In this document: positions 8,326 through 16,209 of the stretch, piece after piece
Position numbering within the stretch: position 1 is the first letter of the stretch
Layout of the letters: the number at the start of each line of letters is the position of its first letter
Source: Alphaproteobacteria bacterium UBA998
Lineage (GTDB): Bacteria > Pseudomonadota > Alphaproteobacteria > Rickettsiales > UBA998
Reading direction: 5' to 3'
NCBI GenBank assembly: GCA_002291925.1
Contig: DBAY01000077.1
Location: forward strand, 1 to 57,478
DNA: 57,478 bases
The notes under the pieces: generated by a model
Database searches by the model: none
Seen by the model: only the letters and a program-made list of their open reading frames with translations
Told to the model about the DNA's origin: nothing
Position numbers and translations under genes: made by a program

Positions 8326-8994
8326 CTACGCAAATTCTTCCGATCGTCTGGCTTTTGTCGTATCCAGCCCGTCATCACCACCCGTATCCTGCCGTGCGCT
8401 GAGCAGATGGAGCACCGGGATCAGCCACGCCGGGGCCTGTGCGGCGAGCTTGCGCAGCTGCTCACGCTCCGCCGGGTGCAAGGCGCGGGCACATTTGTCC
8501 ATCACCTCCTCGGTGATCGCCTCACGCCCTAGAAAAAGCAGCGCATGCATTACGTTCACGGCCCCGTCCGAGACGGACACAGGGGGATTTGTCGCCGTCC
8601 GACGGAAGCGCAGTATTCGGCCTCCAACGTGGCGTTCCTTGCTGCGTCCGGTTGTCAGGTAATCATACGAGGAAGTTTCTGCTTCCATCACCACCAGACC
8701 AAGCCGCCGTGCCGCTTCAGCTCCGGGGAGCATGGCGCGGTCACCCGTCTGTGCCGCAATGGCGCGGGCAATGGCGTCCACATGGGCCGTCTCTGCGGGT
8801 CCCGCGTCCTCGCTCGCAAAAAAATAGATGCCACGGTCCAATCGCTGGATGATGCCCTCCTCCGCCAGGCGGTGCAACGCCTGATCCACCGCCGGGCGCG
8901 TGCCAATATCCACCATGTCCTTTGGTGTGAATACCCAGCCCCGGCCCTTGGCACGGATGCGGCGCAGCACATGCTGGGCAACAGTACGCTTCAT
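8326..8994 (-). CDS. DUF6088/AbiEi-type antitoxin-like protein without partner
   Basis: 222 aa from ATG 8994, preceded by GAGGGGA; a longer ORF start at 9105 has no homology. The N-terminus is a winged helix (VAQHVLRRIRAKGRGWVFTP, then RPAVDQALHRLAEEGIIQRLDRGIYFF), followed by HVDAIARAIAAQTGDRAMLPGAEAARRLGL. This is the signature of the DUF6088 family, annotated as related to type IV AbiEi antitoxins. In AbiE systems AbiEi represses its operon and neutralises the nucleotidyltransferase toxin AbiEii. No nucleotidyltransferase gene adjoins it: downstream is the convergent greB and upstream are 485 bases without a recognisable gene. It is therefore an orphan here, a free-standing regulator or a remnant. 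Confidence 0.6.
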   Translation of the reverse strand: MKRTVAQHVLRRIRAKGRGWVFTPKDMVDIGTRPAVDQALHRLAEEGIIQRLDRGIYFFASEDAGPAETAHVDAIARAIAAQTGDRAMLPGAEAARRLGLVVMEAETSSYDYLTTGRSKERHVGGRILRFRRTATNPPVSVSDGAVNVMHALLFLGREAITEEVMDKCARALHPAEREQLRKLAAQAPAWLIPVLHLLSARQDTGGDDGLDTTKARRSEEFA

Positions 8995-9479
8995 GCAATT
9001 CCCCTCAGTGCAGGTAGAAAATATCCCGTGACCCGTGAAACCTGCGCGAAAGACAGGCCCACACCGGGGCATCATCGCATTTTTGATTAGCGACGGCGAC
9101 CTCAATGCACGATGTGGCGGCCCGTGGTGAAAATAAAATGCTCATGCGAGGCAAAAAATAACGGCAGGCATTCTTTTCAGAATGCAAGCGGCCAGAACAA
9201 CAACATAATTTTTCCTTACAGGTTAATCATCTTTTTCTACCATGTCAGAAACCTGCGTTCACGTTTCTTTTCGAGCACTTTTATGTAAATGCAATGTTAA
9301 CGATACCTTAACTGACGCAGCGCAATGGTTGCTCATGGAGAACACTTATACGCGCTTTACAGAGCGGGGTGATTTCCTGATTGACATCGCCGGAACGGGC
9401 TAGGGCACCCAGACCGGCGTCATCGAAAAACGCCTGACCTGCATCAAGACGTTTGAGCAACGAAAAAAAGGGTAACAGC
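8995..9479. other. 485-base gap with one doubtful small ORF
   Basis: This stretch is more AT-rich than its surroundings. It contains a small GCATTC...GAATGC hairpin near 9166-9183. It also contains a 53-codon plus-strand ORF from ATG 9242 to TAG 9401-9403. The same frame continues open for 23 further codons to TAA 9473-9475, just before the alginate lyase start. The ORF has no clear ribosome binding site and no family I recognise; it may be a gene remnant or the leader of the lyase mRNA. Confidence 0.4.
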
Positions 9480-11342
9480 ATGGCTTACAATTCCGATTTT
9501 TTTAATCTTTCCCCCTCCAAATGGAAACTCACCCTACCGGTCGACAGCAGCGGCGGCATCAGTGGCACGGCCGTGGAAGTGAAAAACCTCGTCGGCTATG
9601 AAAACTCCACCTACTTCTTCGACGCAGCCGACAAGGCGATGACCTTTCGCGCCATGGTCGATGGCGCCACCACCAGTGGCAGCAAATATCCCCGTACCGA
9701 ACTGCGTGAGATGAACGGAGTGGATGTACGCGCCGCGTGGAAGCTCTCACAGGGTGGCACCATGACCGCCACGCTCAAGGTCGACTCTGTCCCCATTTAC
9801 AACAATGGTGAACCCGGCCGCCTTATCGTCGGCCAGATCCATGGCCAGAATGATGAACTGGTGCGCCTGTATTATCAGGGCGGCACGGTGCATTTCGTCA
9901 ATGACCGCTCGCTCAGTGGCGGCGAGGCGACCTTCCGCTTCAAGAACGCCAGTGGCCAAGAGCCGAACATCTCGCTCGGCGAGAAGTTCTCCTACATGAT
10001 CAACGCCAAAGGCGACCGCTTGCTGGTGAAGATCTTCGCCGATGGGCAAGAATATGTCTCCGATACCAAGATCAATTCTGTCTGGCAGTCGGACACGTTC
10101 TACTTTAAGGCGGGTGTCTATCTCGGCGTTAACGAGACGCAGGGCAAGGGCTGGGGCCAGACTTCCTTTTACGGCCTCGATTTCAGCCATCAGGACGGTG
10201 CCGGACTCGGCGGCTGGAAGAAATTCACTGTCGATGGCACCCCGGATACCAGCGGTGGCGGCACCACCCCACCCTCTGACGGCACTGATACAGGCAACGT
10301 GCCCCCTCCTCCCAAACAGACCACCCTTACGGGCAATGACAGCAATAACACGCTGATGGGCGGCGATGGCGATCAGGTTATTTACGGCCGCAAGGGTAAC
10401 GACCTGATTGATGGCGGAAGGGGTAATGATTACCTGTGGGGCAATGAGGGCAATGATACCCTCATCGGCGGCATGGGTGCAGACACGCTAAAGGGCGGCG
10501 CCGGGGCGGATGTTTTCGTTATACGTCACAAGGACCAAGTCGATACCGTGGTGGACCTCAGCGTGCAGAATGGTGACCGGCTTGATATCTCCGAATTGCT
10601 GAAAGGCGCGCCGGGCTTCACGCAAGCCAACGCGTTCAAGGGCGGCTACGTGCAGCTGCAGCAAAGCGGCAGCAATGTTAACGTGTTCATCGATACCGAT
10701 GGATCCGCCGGTTCCACCGCCCGCGAGCATATCGCGACGCTGCAGAACATCACCACCGGTGTGCTGGGATCGAAATCCTTCATCCTGCCTTCCGACTCCG
10801 GCAGCGTGACCCCGCCGCCCGTTGTGATTACCCCCACCCCGACTCCCACGACGCCGGGCGGGCTCACCCTCACCGGCACCTCCGGCGCCAACACGCTCAC
10901 CGGCGGCCTCGGCGATGACATCATCCGCGGCCAGGGCGGCGATGACGTCATCCGCGGCGGCGACGGGCGTGACCAGCTCTGGGGGGATGACGGCAACGAC
11001 TACCTCACCGGTGGCCGTGGCGCCGACACGCTCTATGGGGGCAACGGTTCCGATACGTTCGTGTTCAATAACCTGAACGAAGCCGGCGACACCATCGTCA
11101 ACTTCCAGCGCAGCGATGACATCAACATCTCCGGCATCGTTGACCAGATCCTCGATGACTCGGACGTGCCGGTCAGCTACCTTTTCACGCATGGCTATCT
11201 GTCAGTTACCCAGGAGAGTGCAACTCAAGTAGGCGTTTATATCGATGCCGATGGCCACGCCGGAAGCGCTCAGGCGATCAAGCTGGCCACCCTGACCACT
11301 GAAGCCAGTTTCATTGTCGACGCCAGCAACTTCGACTTCTGA
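9480..11342 (+). CDS. RTX-repeat alginate lyase, polysaccharide lyase family 7
   Basis: 620 aa from ATG 9480, with GGG of AAAAAAAGGG eight bases upstream; the TTG at 9453 is weaker. Residues ~5-240 are a PL7 beta-jelly-roll lyase: WKLTLPVD near the start, the RTELRE catalytic strand (72-77), QIH (119-121) and YFKAGVY (208-214). These hold the Arg, Gln, His and Tyr that cleave alginate by beta-elimination; the usual Gln ending YxKxGxYxQ is not seen. A Pro/Thr/Gly linker leads to a first block of Ca2+-binding GGxGxDxLx nonapeptides (~285-345), a second Pro/Thr linker and a second RTX block (~470-535), each followed by a beta-rich tail. There is no Sec signal peptide. RTX blocks at the C-terminus indicate type I secretion, though no HlyB/HlyD/TolC genes are here. 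The likely role is extracellular degradation of brown-algal or bacterial alginate. Confidence 0.9.
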   Translation: MAYNSDFFNLSPSKWKLTLPVDSSGGISGTAVEVKNLVGYENSTYFFDAADKAMTFRAMVDGATTSGSKYPRTELREMNGVDVRAAWKLSQGGTMTATLKVDSVPIYNNGEPGRLIVGQIHGQNDELVRLYYQGGTVHFVNDRSLSGGEATFRFKNASGQEPNISLGEKFSYMINAKGDRLLVKIFADGQEYVSDTKINSVWQSDTFYFKAGVYLGVNETQGKGWGQTSFYGLDFSHQDGAGLGGWKKFTVDGTPDTSGGGTTPPSDGTDTGNVPPPPKQTTLTGNDSNNTLMGGDGDQVIYGRKGNDLIDGGRGNDYLWGNEGNDTLIGGMGADTLKGGAGADVFVIRHKDQVDTVVDLSVQNGDRLDISELLKGAPGFTQANAFKGGYVQLQQSGSNVNVFIDTDGSAGSTAREHIATLQNITTGVLGSKSFILPSDSGSVTPPPVVITPTPTPTTPGGLTLTGTSGANTLTGGLGDDIIRGQGGDDVIRGGDGRDQLWGDDGNDYLTGGRGADTLYGGNGSDTFVFNNLNEAGDTIVNFQRSDDINISGIVDQILDDSDVPVSYLFTHGYLSVTQESATQVGVYIDADGHAGSAQAIKLATLTTEASFIVDASNFDF

Positions 11343-11356
11343 GAATACCTATTAAC

Positions 11357-11390
11357 AAAAAACCTCGCCACTTCGGTGGCGGGGTTTTTT
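11357..11390 (+). terminator. Intrinsic terminator after the alginate lyase
   Basis: A CCTCGCCAC-TTCG-GTGGCGGGG stem with the stable TTCG tetraloop is followed by TTTTTT, starting about 15 bases after the lyase stop. Confidence 0.9.
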
Positions 11391-11449
11391 ATGCCTTGCG
11401 CATTGCAAACGCAGTGGGCAGGAATTCAAAATTCAAGGTATGAGTAAAC

Positions 11450-11524
11450 TGGCTCCGCGAGCTGGATTCGAACCAGCGACCGTCCGATTAACAGTCGGAT
11501 GCTCTACCGCTGAGCTATCGCGGA
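11450..11524 (-). tRNA. tRNA-Asn (anticodon GTT)
   Basis: A complete cloverleaf reads on the minus strand. The acceptor stem TCCGCGA/TCGCGGA is followed by discriminator G and an encoded CCA (11450-11452). The D arm contains AGCTCAGCGGTAGAGC. The anticodon loop CTGTTAA carries GTT (Asn). The T arm contains GGTTCGAATCC. It stands alone, with no flanking integrase or att-like duplication visible. Confidence 0.97.
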
Positions 11525-11602
11525 ACACGGTAAGCTTCACATAAGCGGAAGCGTGCTTTCCTATAGCAAAGGGCTTCCTTTCATGCCAAGCGTTTTTTCA
11601 TA

Positions 11603-11633
11603 AAAAAGGCCCCGGCGATACCGGGGCCTTTTT
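11603..11633. terminator. Bidirectional intrinsic terminator
   Basis: A perfect GGCCCCGG...CCGGGGCC stem is flanked by AAAAA and TTTTT. It lies 20 bases beyond the stop of the minus-strand DUF378 gene and ends that transcript. Confidence 0.9.
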
Positions 11634-11652
11634 CGTATGCGTCGTATGAAGG

Positions 11653-11880
11653 CTAGTAATGCGCAGCCTGGGCGCGGACTTCGCCGACATTGGCGGCGCG
11701 CATCAGCGGCACGAGCTGGTAGAGGGCGGACAGGCCGACTAGCACGTAGATCAGGTTGCTGACAAAGGTATCGACGCCGAACAGGGCGGCGACGAGGTTG
11801 AAATCAAACAGGCCGACAAGGCCCCAGTTGATGCCGCCGACAATAACGAGCGCCAGCGTGATGAGGTTGAGAGCTTTCAT
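11653..11880 (-). CDS. DUF378 small membrane protein
   Basis: 75 aa from ATG 11880, set by an AAGGAG box; upstream codons to 11970 are untranslated leader. It has two hydrophobic segments: ALNLITLALVIVGGINWGLV, with the INWGLVGLFDFNLV signature of the DUF378 (YuzA-like) family, and SNLIYVLVGLSALYQLV. It is an inner-membrane protein of unknown function, common as a single gene in proteobacteria. It is monocistronic, ending at the hairpin at 11603-11633. Confidence 0.85.
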   Translation of the reverse strand: MKALNLITLALVIVGGINWGLVGLFDFNLVAALFGVDTFVSNLIYVLVGLSALYQLVPLMRAANVGEVRAQAAHY

Positions 11881-12028
11881 GGGTATCTCCTTGGGTAGGG
11901 TGAACCGAATGCAGGATTCGATGCTCACAGTTACACCAGCCCGCGCATCAGCACGCGATGCCGGGTGCATGGCCTGCCATCAACAGGCGTTAAACAAGCG
12001 TTGGCATGGCGGGAAGAGCGGCGGTTTC

Positions 12029-12982
12029 TTACGCGCGGGGGGCGGCGGCGCGGCGCAACCGGTCATGGATGGCAAGGCCGATGCCCTCTTCAGGAATCGG
12101 CGCCACCGCGATGGCGCGCAAGGGAAGCGCATCCAGGCGGTGCAGGAAGGCGAACAGGTTCGCGGCCGCCTCCACCAGATCCCCCGACGGGCTGAGATTC
12201 AGCGTATGCGCCGAAGCGGGAGCGCAAGTGCCAAACCCCAGCATCCCCTCCCCTTCGCGTGCATCCGTGGCATGCAGGCGCAGCGGCAGGCGTGGCGCGT
12301 AATGGCTGCTCAGCATGCCGGGCGCTTCGATGCCGCTGCCTGCGTAGAGACGCGCCGCACAGCCGGCCGCCTGCAGCATCTCCGGCGTGATGCTGCCGGG
12401 GCGCAGGATGATCGCTTCCTCCCCCGTCGCATCGAGGATGGTGGATTCCAGCCCCACCGTGCAATCCGCCCCGGCGAGCAGCAGGTCGGGCGAGGGTTCG
12501 CACGCCGCATATTCCGCCTGCACATGCGCCGCACGCGTCGGGCTCAGGCGGCCCGAACGGTTGGCGCTGGGCGCGGCAATGCCCCGCCCGAACGCGGCGA
12601 GCAGCGCCTGCGCTTCGGCGTGCGCGGGCAGGCGCAGCGCCACCGTCTCCAGCCCGGCACTGGCGAGCCGTGAGACGCGGCATGTCGCCATGTGGCGCAG
12701 CACCAGCGTCAGCGGGCCGGGCCAGAACGCATCGGCAAGGCGCACCGCCAGCGGTGTGAAGAGGCCGTACTCCTCCGCCAGTGTTCGCGTGGGCACATGC
12801 ACAATCAGCGGGTTGAAACTGGGGCGTCCCTTCACCGCGAAAATGCGCGCTACGGCGTGGTCATTCTCCGCATCCCCGCCGAGGCCGTAGACCGTCTCGG
12901 TGGGGAATGCCACGAGCCCACCCTCGGCCAGCGTCCCGGCGGCGCGCCGCACGCCCTGTACGTCCGCGTTCATCATCAACAT
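12029..12982 (-). CDS. tsaC: Threonylcarbamoyl-AMP synthase, Sua5 type
   Basis: 317 aa, starting at one of three close Met codons (12982, 12976 or 12973). It makes threonylcarbamoyl-AMP from threonine, bicarbonate and ATP for the universal t6A37 modification of ANN-decoding tRNAs. The YrdC/Sua5 core shows FPTETVYGLGGDA near residue 27, KGRPSFNPLIVHV, and APSANRSGRLSPT (the SxN binding site). The linker PGMLSSHYAPRLPL and a ~110-residue C-terminal domain distinguish the long Sua5 form from short TsaC. It is divergent from the parA-like gene, with 80 bases between the two starts. Confidence 0.92.
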   Translation of the reverse strand: MLMMNADVQGVRRAAGTLAEGGLVAFPTETVYGLGGDAENDHAVARIFAVKGRPSFNPLIVHVPTRTLAEEYGLFTPLAVRLADAFWPGPLTLVLRHMATCRVSRLASAGLETVALRLPAHAEAQALLAAFGRGIAAPSANRSGRLSPTRAAHVQAEYAACEPSPDLLLAGADCTVGLESTILDATGEEAIILRPGSITPEMLQAAGCAARLYAGSGIEAPGMLSSHYAPRLPLRLHATDAREGEGMLGFGTCAPASAHTLNLSPSGDLVEAAANLFAFLHRLDALPLRAIAVAPIPEEGIGLAIHDRLRRAAAPRA

Positions 12983-13062
12983 GTGGCGCTCGTATCGTCG
13001 TTGACAACCATATATCGTAGCAGTACTCAGAAGAGATACGTATTCATACGGGAGAGGGCGTC

Positions 13063-13731
13063 ATGGGTCAAAATGTCATTACCGTTGCACAGCAAAAGGG
13101 CGGCGCAGGAAAAACCACCGTTGCGGCGCATCTGGCGGTCGCGCTGAGCCAGCGCGGCTTCCGCGTCGGCGTGATCGATGTGGATCCGCAAGGCAGCCTC
13201 ACTCACTGGCACCGCATCCGCGAAGAGCGCTTCGGCGAAGGCTATACCGGTTTGCAGTTCGCCTCCGTCTCCGGCTGGCGCGTGGGCAGCGAAGTCTCGC
13301 GCATGAAACGCAGCTGTGATTTCATCATCATCGACAGCCCACCGCACGTGGAAACCGAGGCGCGCACGGCCATCCGGCAGGGCAACCTGCTGCTGGTGCC
13401 GGTGCAGCCCTCCCCCACCGATCTGTGGGCGACGCAGGCGACGCTGCAGCTTTCCAAGTCGGAGAACATCCCGGCGCGCATCATCCTCAACCGCGTCAAC
13501 AGCAAGTCGAAGATCGTCGAGATGATCGAGAAGGAGCTGACCGGCGCGCTGACCAAAACGCGCCTCGGCAACCGCGTCATCTACGCCGCTGCGCTGATGG
13601 AAGGCCGCGGCGTGACGGAGGTGGAGCCCACCAGCCCGGCCGCGCTGGAGATCAAGTCGCTGGTGAAGGAGGTGATGGCCTTCTTCCCGAAAGAGCAGGA
13701 AGCCGACGCGCGCGAAATGGAAATGGCCTGA
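13063..13731 (+). CDS. ParA/MinD-family P-loop ATPase
   Basis: 222 aa. The N-terminus has the deviant Walker A QQKGGAGKTT (11-20) with both lysines that mark ParA/MinD dimer-forming ATPases, then VIDVDPQGSLTHW (Walker A') and CDFIIIDSPPHVE (Walker B). A GGGAGAGG element precedes ATG 13063, and a TTGACA at 13001 could be part of its promoter. Its length without an N-terminal HTH matches small ParA-type proteins that position cargo on nucleoid or membrane. No ParB or plasmid replication gene is nearby, so this is probably not the chromosome-segregation ParA. Its stop overlaps the ogt start (TGATG at 13729-13733), indicating one operon with DNA-repair and folate genes. Confidence 0.85.
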   Translation: MGQNVITVAQQKGGAGKTTVAAHLAVALSQRGFRVGVIDVDPQGSLTHWHRIREERFGEGYTGLQFASVSGWRVGSEVSRMKRSCDFIIIDSPPHVETEARTAIRQGNLLLVPVQPSPTDLWATQATLQLSKSENIPARIILNRVNSKSKIVEMIEKELTGALTKTRLGNRVIYAAALMEGRGVTEVEPTSPAALEIKSLVKEVMAFFPKEQEADAREMEMA

Positions 13732-14231
13732 TGCTGCGCTGGCAGGAAACCCTTACCGAAAGTTTCACCGGCCTCAATTGCCCACTGCGTTTCGTCTGGT
13801 CACCGCGCGGGCTGGAGCGCGTGGAGCATGCCGCACTCTCCCCAGTCTGCGAGAATGCAACGATGGTGGAAGGCGAGGTCATTCGCCGCTTCCCGGCGTT
13901 GCGCCTGCTGGTGCATGGGGGTCGCTTCACGCCGGACATGGTGCCACTGGCGCTCTCTGGCACGGAATTGCAGCAGCGCGTATGGCAGGAAATCTCCGCC
14001 GTGCCGTTTGGTGAAACCATCACCTACAGCGAACTCGCCGCGCGCGTGGGCCGGCCCGACGCCGTGCGTTCCGTGGCCAGCACCTGCGGGGCCAACCCGG
14101 TGCCGCTGGTCATCCCCTGCCACCGCATCACCGCCAAGGATGGCGGGCTAGGCGGCTTCATCTGGGGCGTCGAGGTCAAGCACGCGCTGCTCGCGCGCGA
14201 GAAAGCCGCCCTGCATCCGCTGGCGGCATGA
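13731..14231 (+). CDS. ogt: Methylated-DNA--protein-cysteine methyltransferase
   Basis: 166 aa from ATG 13731. It transfers the methyl group from O6-methylguanine (and O4-methylthymine) in DNA irreversibly to its own cysteine. The acceptor is Cys130 in VIPCHRI; the helix-turn-helix (FGETITYSELAARVGRPDAVRSVASTCG) with the Arg finger precedes it, and the GGFIWGVEVKHALLAREKA C-terminal segment follows. It lacks the AdaA domain, so it is an Ogt/AdaB-type single enzyme rather than the Ada regulator. The start overlaps the parA-like stop, and the stop overlaps the next gene by four bases (ATGA). Confidence 0.93.
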   Translation: MLRWQETLTESFTGLNCPLRFVWSPRGLERVEHAALSPVCENATMVEGEVIRRFPALRLLVHGGRFTPDMVPLALSGTELQQRVWQEISAVPFGETITYSELAARVGRPDAVRSVASTCGANPVPLVIPCHRITAKDGGLGGFIWGVEVKHALLAREKAALHPLAA

Positions 14232-14797
14232 CGCCAGCACCATCCACCAAGCAGGCGCTGCGGGAGCGCATCCTCGCCCGGCGCGACCTCGTCTCGCTGG
14301 CACTGCGCGAGAAAAACGCCTTGCAGCAGCGTGATTTTGCGCTGGAGGGGCTGAACTTCAAAGGCGTCATCGCCGGTTACCGCCCGGTGCGCCGCGAGGC
14401 GGACCCCACCCCTTTGCTGCGCGAACTGGCCGAGCGCGGCCTCATGCTTGCCCTGCCCTGCGTGATGGAGGATCGCCGCCTCATCTTTCGCCAATGGCAA
14501 TTTGGCGATCCGCTGCGCGAGGGCGCGTGGAAGATCGAGGAGCCGCTGAAGCAGGCCCCGGTGGTGAAGCCGGACATGATCCTGCTGCCCCTCGTCGCCT
14601 TCGATCCGCAAGGCCAGCGCCTCGGCTATGGCGGCGGCTATTATGACCGGCTGCTGGCAGACCCCGCTTATGAGCGGGCCCGCCGCGTCGGCTATGGCTA
14701 CGAGTTCCAGAAGGTCGAGCGCTTGCCAAGCGAGGCCCATGATGCCAGACTGGATTACGTGGTGACGGAAGCGGCGCTTTACCGCTTTCTGGATTAG
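14228..14797 (+). CDS. 5-formyltetrahydrofolate cyclo-ligase
   Basis: 189 aa, overlapping ogt by ATGA. It converts 5-formyl-THF to 5,10-methenyl-THF using ATP. Basic residues of the phosphate site lie near the N-terminus (KQALRERILARRD). The central VIAGYRPVRREADPTPLL and the C-terminal glycine loop GYGGGYYDRLL (133-143) are diagnostic of the MTHFS/YgfA family, and LLPLVAFDPQGQRLG precedes the loop. Pairing with the YmdB-type phosphodiesterase that follows eight bases later is frequent in alphaproteobacteria. Confidence 0.93.
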   Translation: MTPAPSTKQALRERILARRDLVSLALREKNALQQRDFALEGLNFKGVIAGYRPVRREADPTPLLRELAERGLMLALPCVMEDRRLIFRQWQFGDPLREGAWKIEEPLKQAPVVKPDMILLPLVAFDPQGQRLGYGGGYYDRLLADPAYERARRVGYGYEFQKVERLPSEAHDARLDYVVTEAALYRFLD

Positions 14798-14805
14798 GAT
14801 TTTTC

Positions 14806-15597
14806 ATGCATCTGATCTATTTCGGCGATGTGGTCGGACGCGACGCGCGGGACGCGCTAATTACACAAGTGCCGCGCCTGCGCACAACGCTCGCGCTCGA
14901 TGCCGTCATCGTCAATGGCGACAATGCCGCGGGCGGCTTCGGCATCACCCCGGCGGTGTGCGACCAGTTCTTCCAGGCGGGCGTAGATGTCATCTGCGGC
15001 GGCGATCATGTGTGGGACCAGAAGGACATTCCCGGCTATATCGCACATGAGAAACGGCTGCTGCGCCCGCATAATTTTCCGCCGCGCACGCCGGGCAGCG
15101 GCTTCGTGACGGTGGAACTGGCGAACGGCCAGCGTCTGGCCGTGCTGCATCTGCTGGGGCAGGTTTTCCACCGCGAATATCTCGACAGCCCCTTCGCCGC
15201 CGCTGAGCGCGCGCTGGAAGGCTTCGCGCTGGGTCGGCAGGCCCATGCCATCCTCGTCGACATGCATGCCGAGGCGACGTCGGAAAAACAGGCGATGGGG
15301 CATTTTCTCGATGGCCGAGTGAGCGCGGTGGTCGGCAGCCATACGCATGTGCCCACCGCCGATGCGCGCATCCTGCCCAAGGGCACGGCCTACCAGACGG
15401 ACACCGGCATGTGCGGCGCCTATGATTCGATCATCGGCTTCGCGCCGGAAGGGCCGATGCAGCAATTCCTTGGCAAGATGCGCAAGGCCCGCATGCAACC
15501 CGCCGAAGGCAAGCCGACGCTGCGTGCCCTGCGCGTGCGGACGGATGATAAAACGGGATTGGCGACGGAAATCGAGGCGCTAAGCCTGGAGGCCTAG
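14806..15597 (+). CDS. YmdB-type metallophosphoesterase
   Basis: 263 aa; ATG 14806 follows the cyclo-ligase by eight bases with a TAGGAT box. It belongs to the calcineurin-like phosphodiesterase family TIGR00282/YmdB, active on 2',3'-cyclic nucleotides in characterised members. Metal-binding motifs are GDVVGRDARD (near residue 7), VNGDNAAGGFGI, GGDHVWDQKDI, VDMHAEATSEK and GSHTHVPTADARI, all with expected residues present. It is cytoplasmic, with no signal peptide. Its stop overlaps that of the convergent small gene by four bases. Confidence 0.9.
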   Translation: MHLIYFGDVVGRDARDALITQVPRLRTTLALDAVIVNGDNAAGGFGITPAVCDQFFQAGVDVICGGDHVWDQKDIPGYIAHEKRLLRPHNFPPRTPGSGFVTVELANGQRLAVLHLLGQVFHREYLDSPFAAAERALEGFALGRQAHAILVDMHAEATSEKQAMGHFLDGRVSAVVGSHTHVPTADARILPKGTAYQTDTGMCGAYDSIIGFAPEGPMQQFLGKMRKARMQPAEGKPTLRALRVRTDDKTGLATEIEALSLEA

Positions 15598-15932
15598 ACT
15601 TCTTCCTCTTCGAAATCTTCCAGCTCGCTGCGTGTGGAGGCCGCCTTGCGGGATTTCTTCGTCTTGGCACGCACCAGCTTGCCCTTTTCCTCGTCCCAGC
15701 TGTACTGGTAGATGACGGTTTTCACGCCTGTCATGACGATGTCGCCATCGGCGAGCTGCAACACATCAAAGCCCTTTTGCAGCGCCTCGTTGATGAGGGA
15801 CGACGACTGGCGCAGATAGCGCGGATCAGCCATCATGTCGTAACCCGCCTCATCGGAGGCTTCGGCCTTGCCAGGAAAACCGGCTTTTCCTGCCAGATTC
15901 AGCTTATTTAGCAGACGTTGGTTGTTGGGCAT
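15594..15932 (-). CDS. Conserved-looking small protein of unknown function
   Basis: 112 aa from ATG 15932, preceded by AGGTAG; extending to 15986 adds an unlikely basic leader. It is soluble with no signal peptide. The central block reads YLRQSSSLINEALQKGFDVL followed by QLADGDIVMTGVKTVIYQYSWDEEKGKLVR, a helix then beta strands. The tail is Lys/Arg-rich then acidic (DFEEEEV). The middle pattern brings to mind DUF2671, described mainly from Rickettsiales, but I hold that only loosely. It is monocistronic and convergent with the phosphodiesterase gene. Confidence 0.65.
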   Translation of the reverse strand: MPNNQRLLNKLNLAGKAGFPGKAEASDEAGYDMMADPRYLRQSSSLINEALQKGFDVLQLADGDIVMTGVKTVIYQYSWDEEKGKLVRAKTKKSRKAASTRSELEDFEEEEV

Positions 15933-16118
15933 GGCGCTACCTGTTCTTTTACGAATGGTTTTGGTTGTAGACGAGTGAACGGACAAATCAACCAGTAAAT
16001 TAATTTATTTTACCTTCTTATTAACTAGATGGAGAAGATGTCAAGCGTAAATGGCGTATTTAGTAAATTTAATTAGCATGCTATCAATATATGGTGGTTT
16101 TCTTGAATTTCGCCGTCT

Positions 16119-16146
16119 CAAAAAAAGCCCGGCGCAAGCGCCGGGC
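16119..16146 (-). terminator. Terminator of the fliX-fliK-flgD-flgE operon
   Basis: On the minus strand a GCCCGGCGC-TT-GCGCCGGGC stem is followed by TTTTTTT. It lies 64 bases beyond the flgE stop, marking the end of the hook operon. Confidence 0.85.
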
Positions 16147-16209
16147 CAAGGGGAGGAGAGTATGAACGGCCACCTTTCAACAGGGGTGGCCGCCAATCCA
16201 GATCAAGAC

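Noticed and set aside
10320..11060. Regularly spaced short repeats that could be taken for a CRISPR array
   Set aside because: They are 27-base RTX nonapeptide codons (GGxGxDxLx) in frame within the alginate lyase, without spacers.
11450..11524. tRNA-Asn as an integration site for a genomic island carrying the alginate lyase
   Set aside because: No integrase gene and no direct repeat of the tRNA 3' end are visible on either side.
13063..13731. ParA-like ATPase as sign of an integrated plasmid or chromosome partition locus
   Set aside because: No ParB, parS cluster or replication gene is nearby, and it overlaps ogt in a housekeeping operon.
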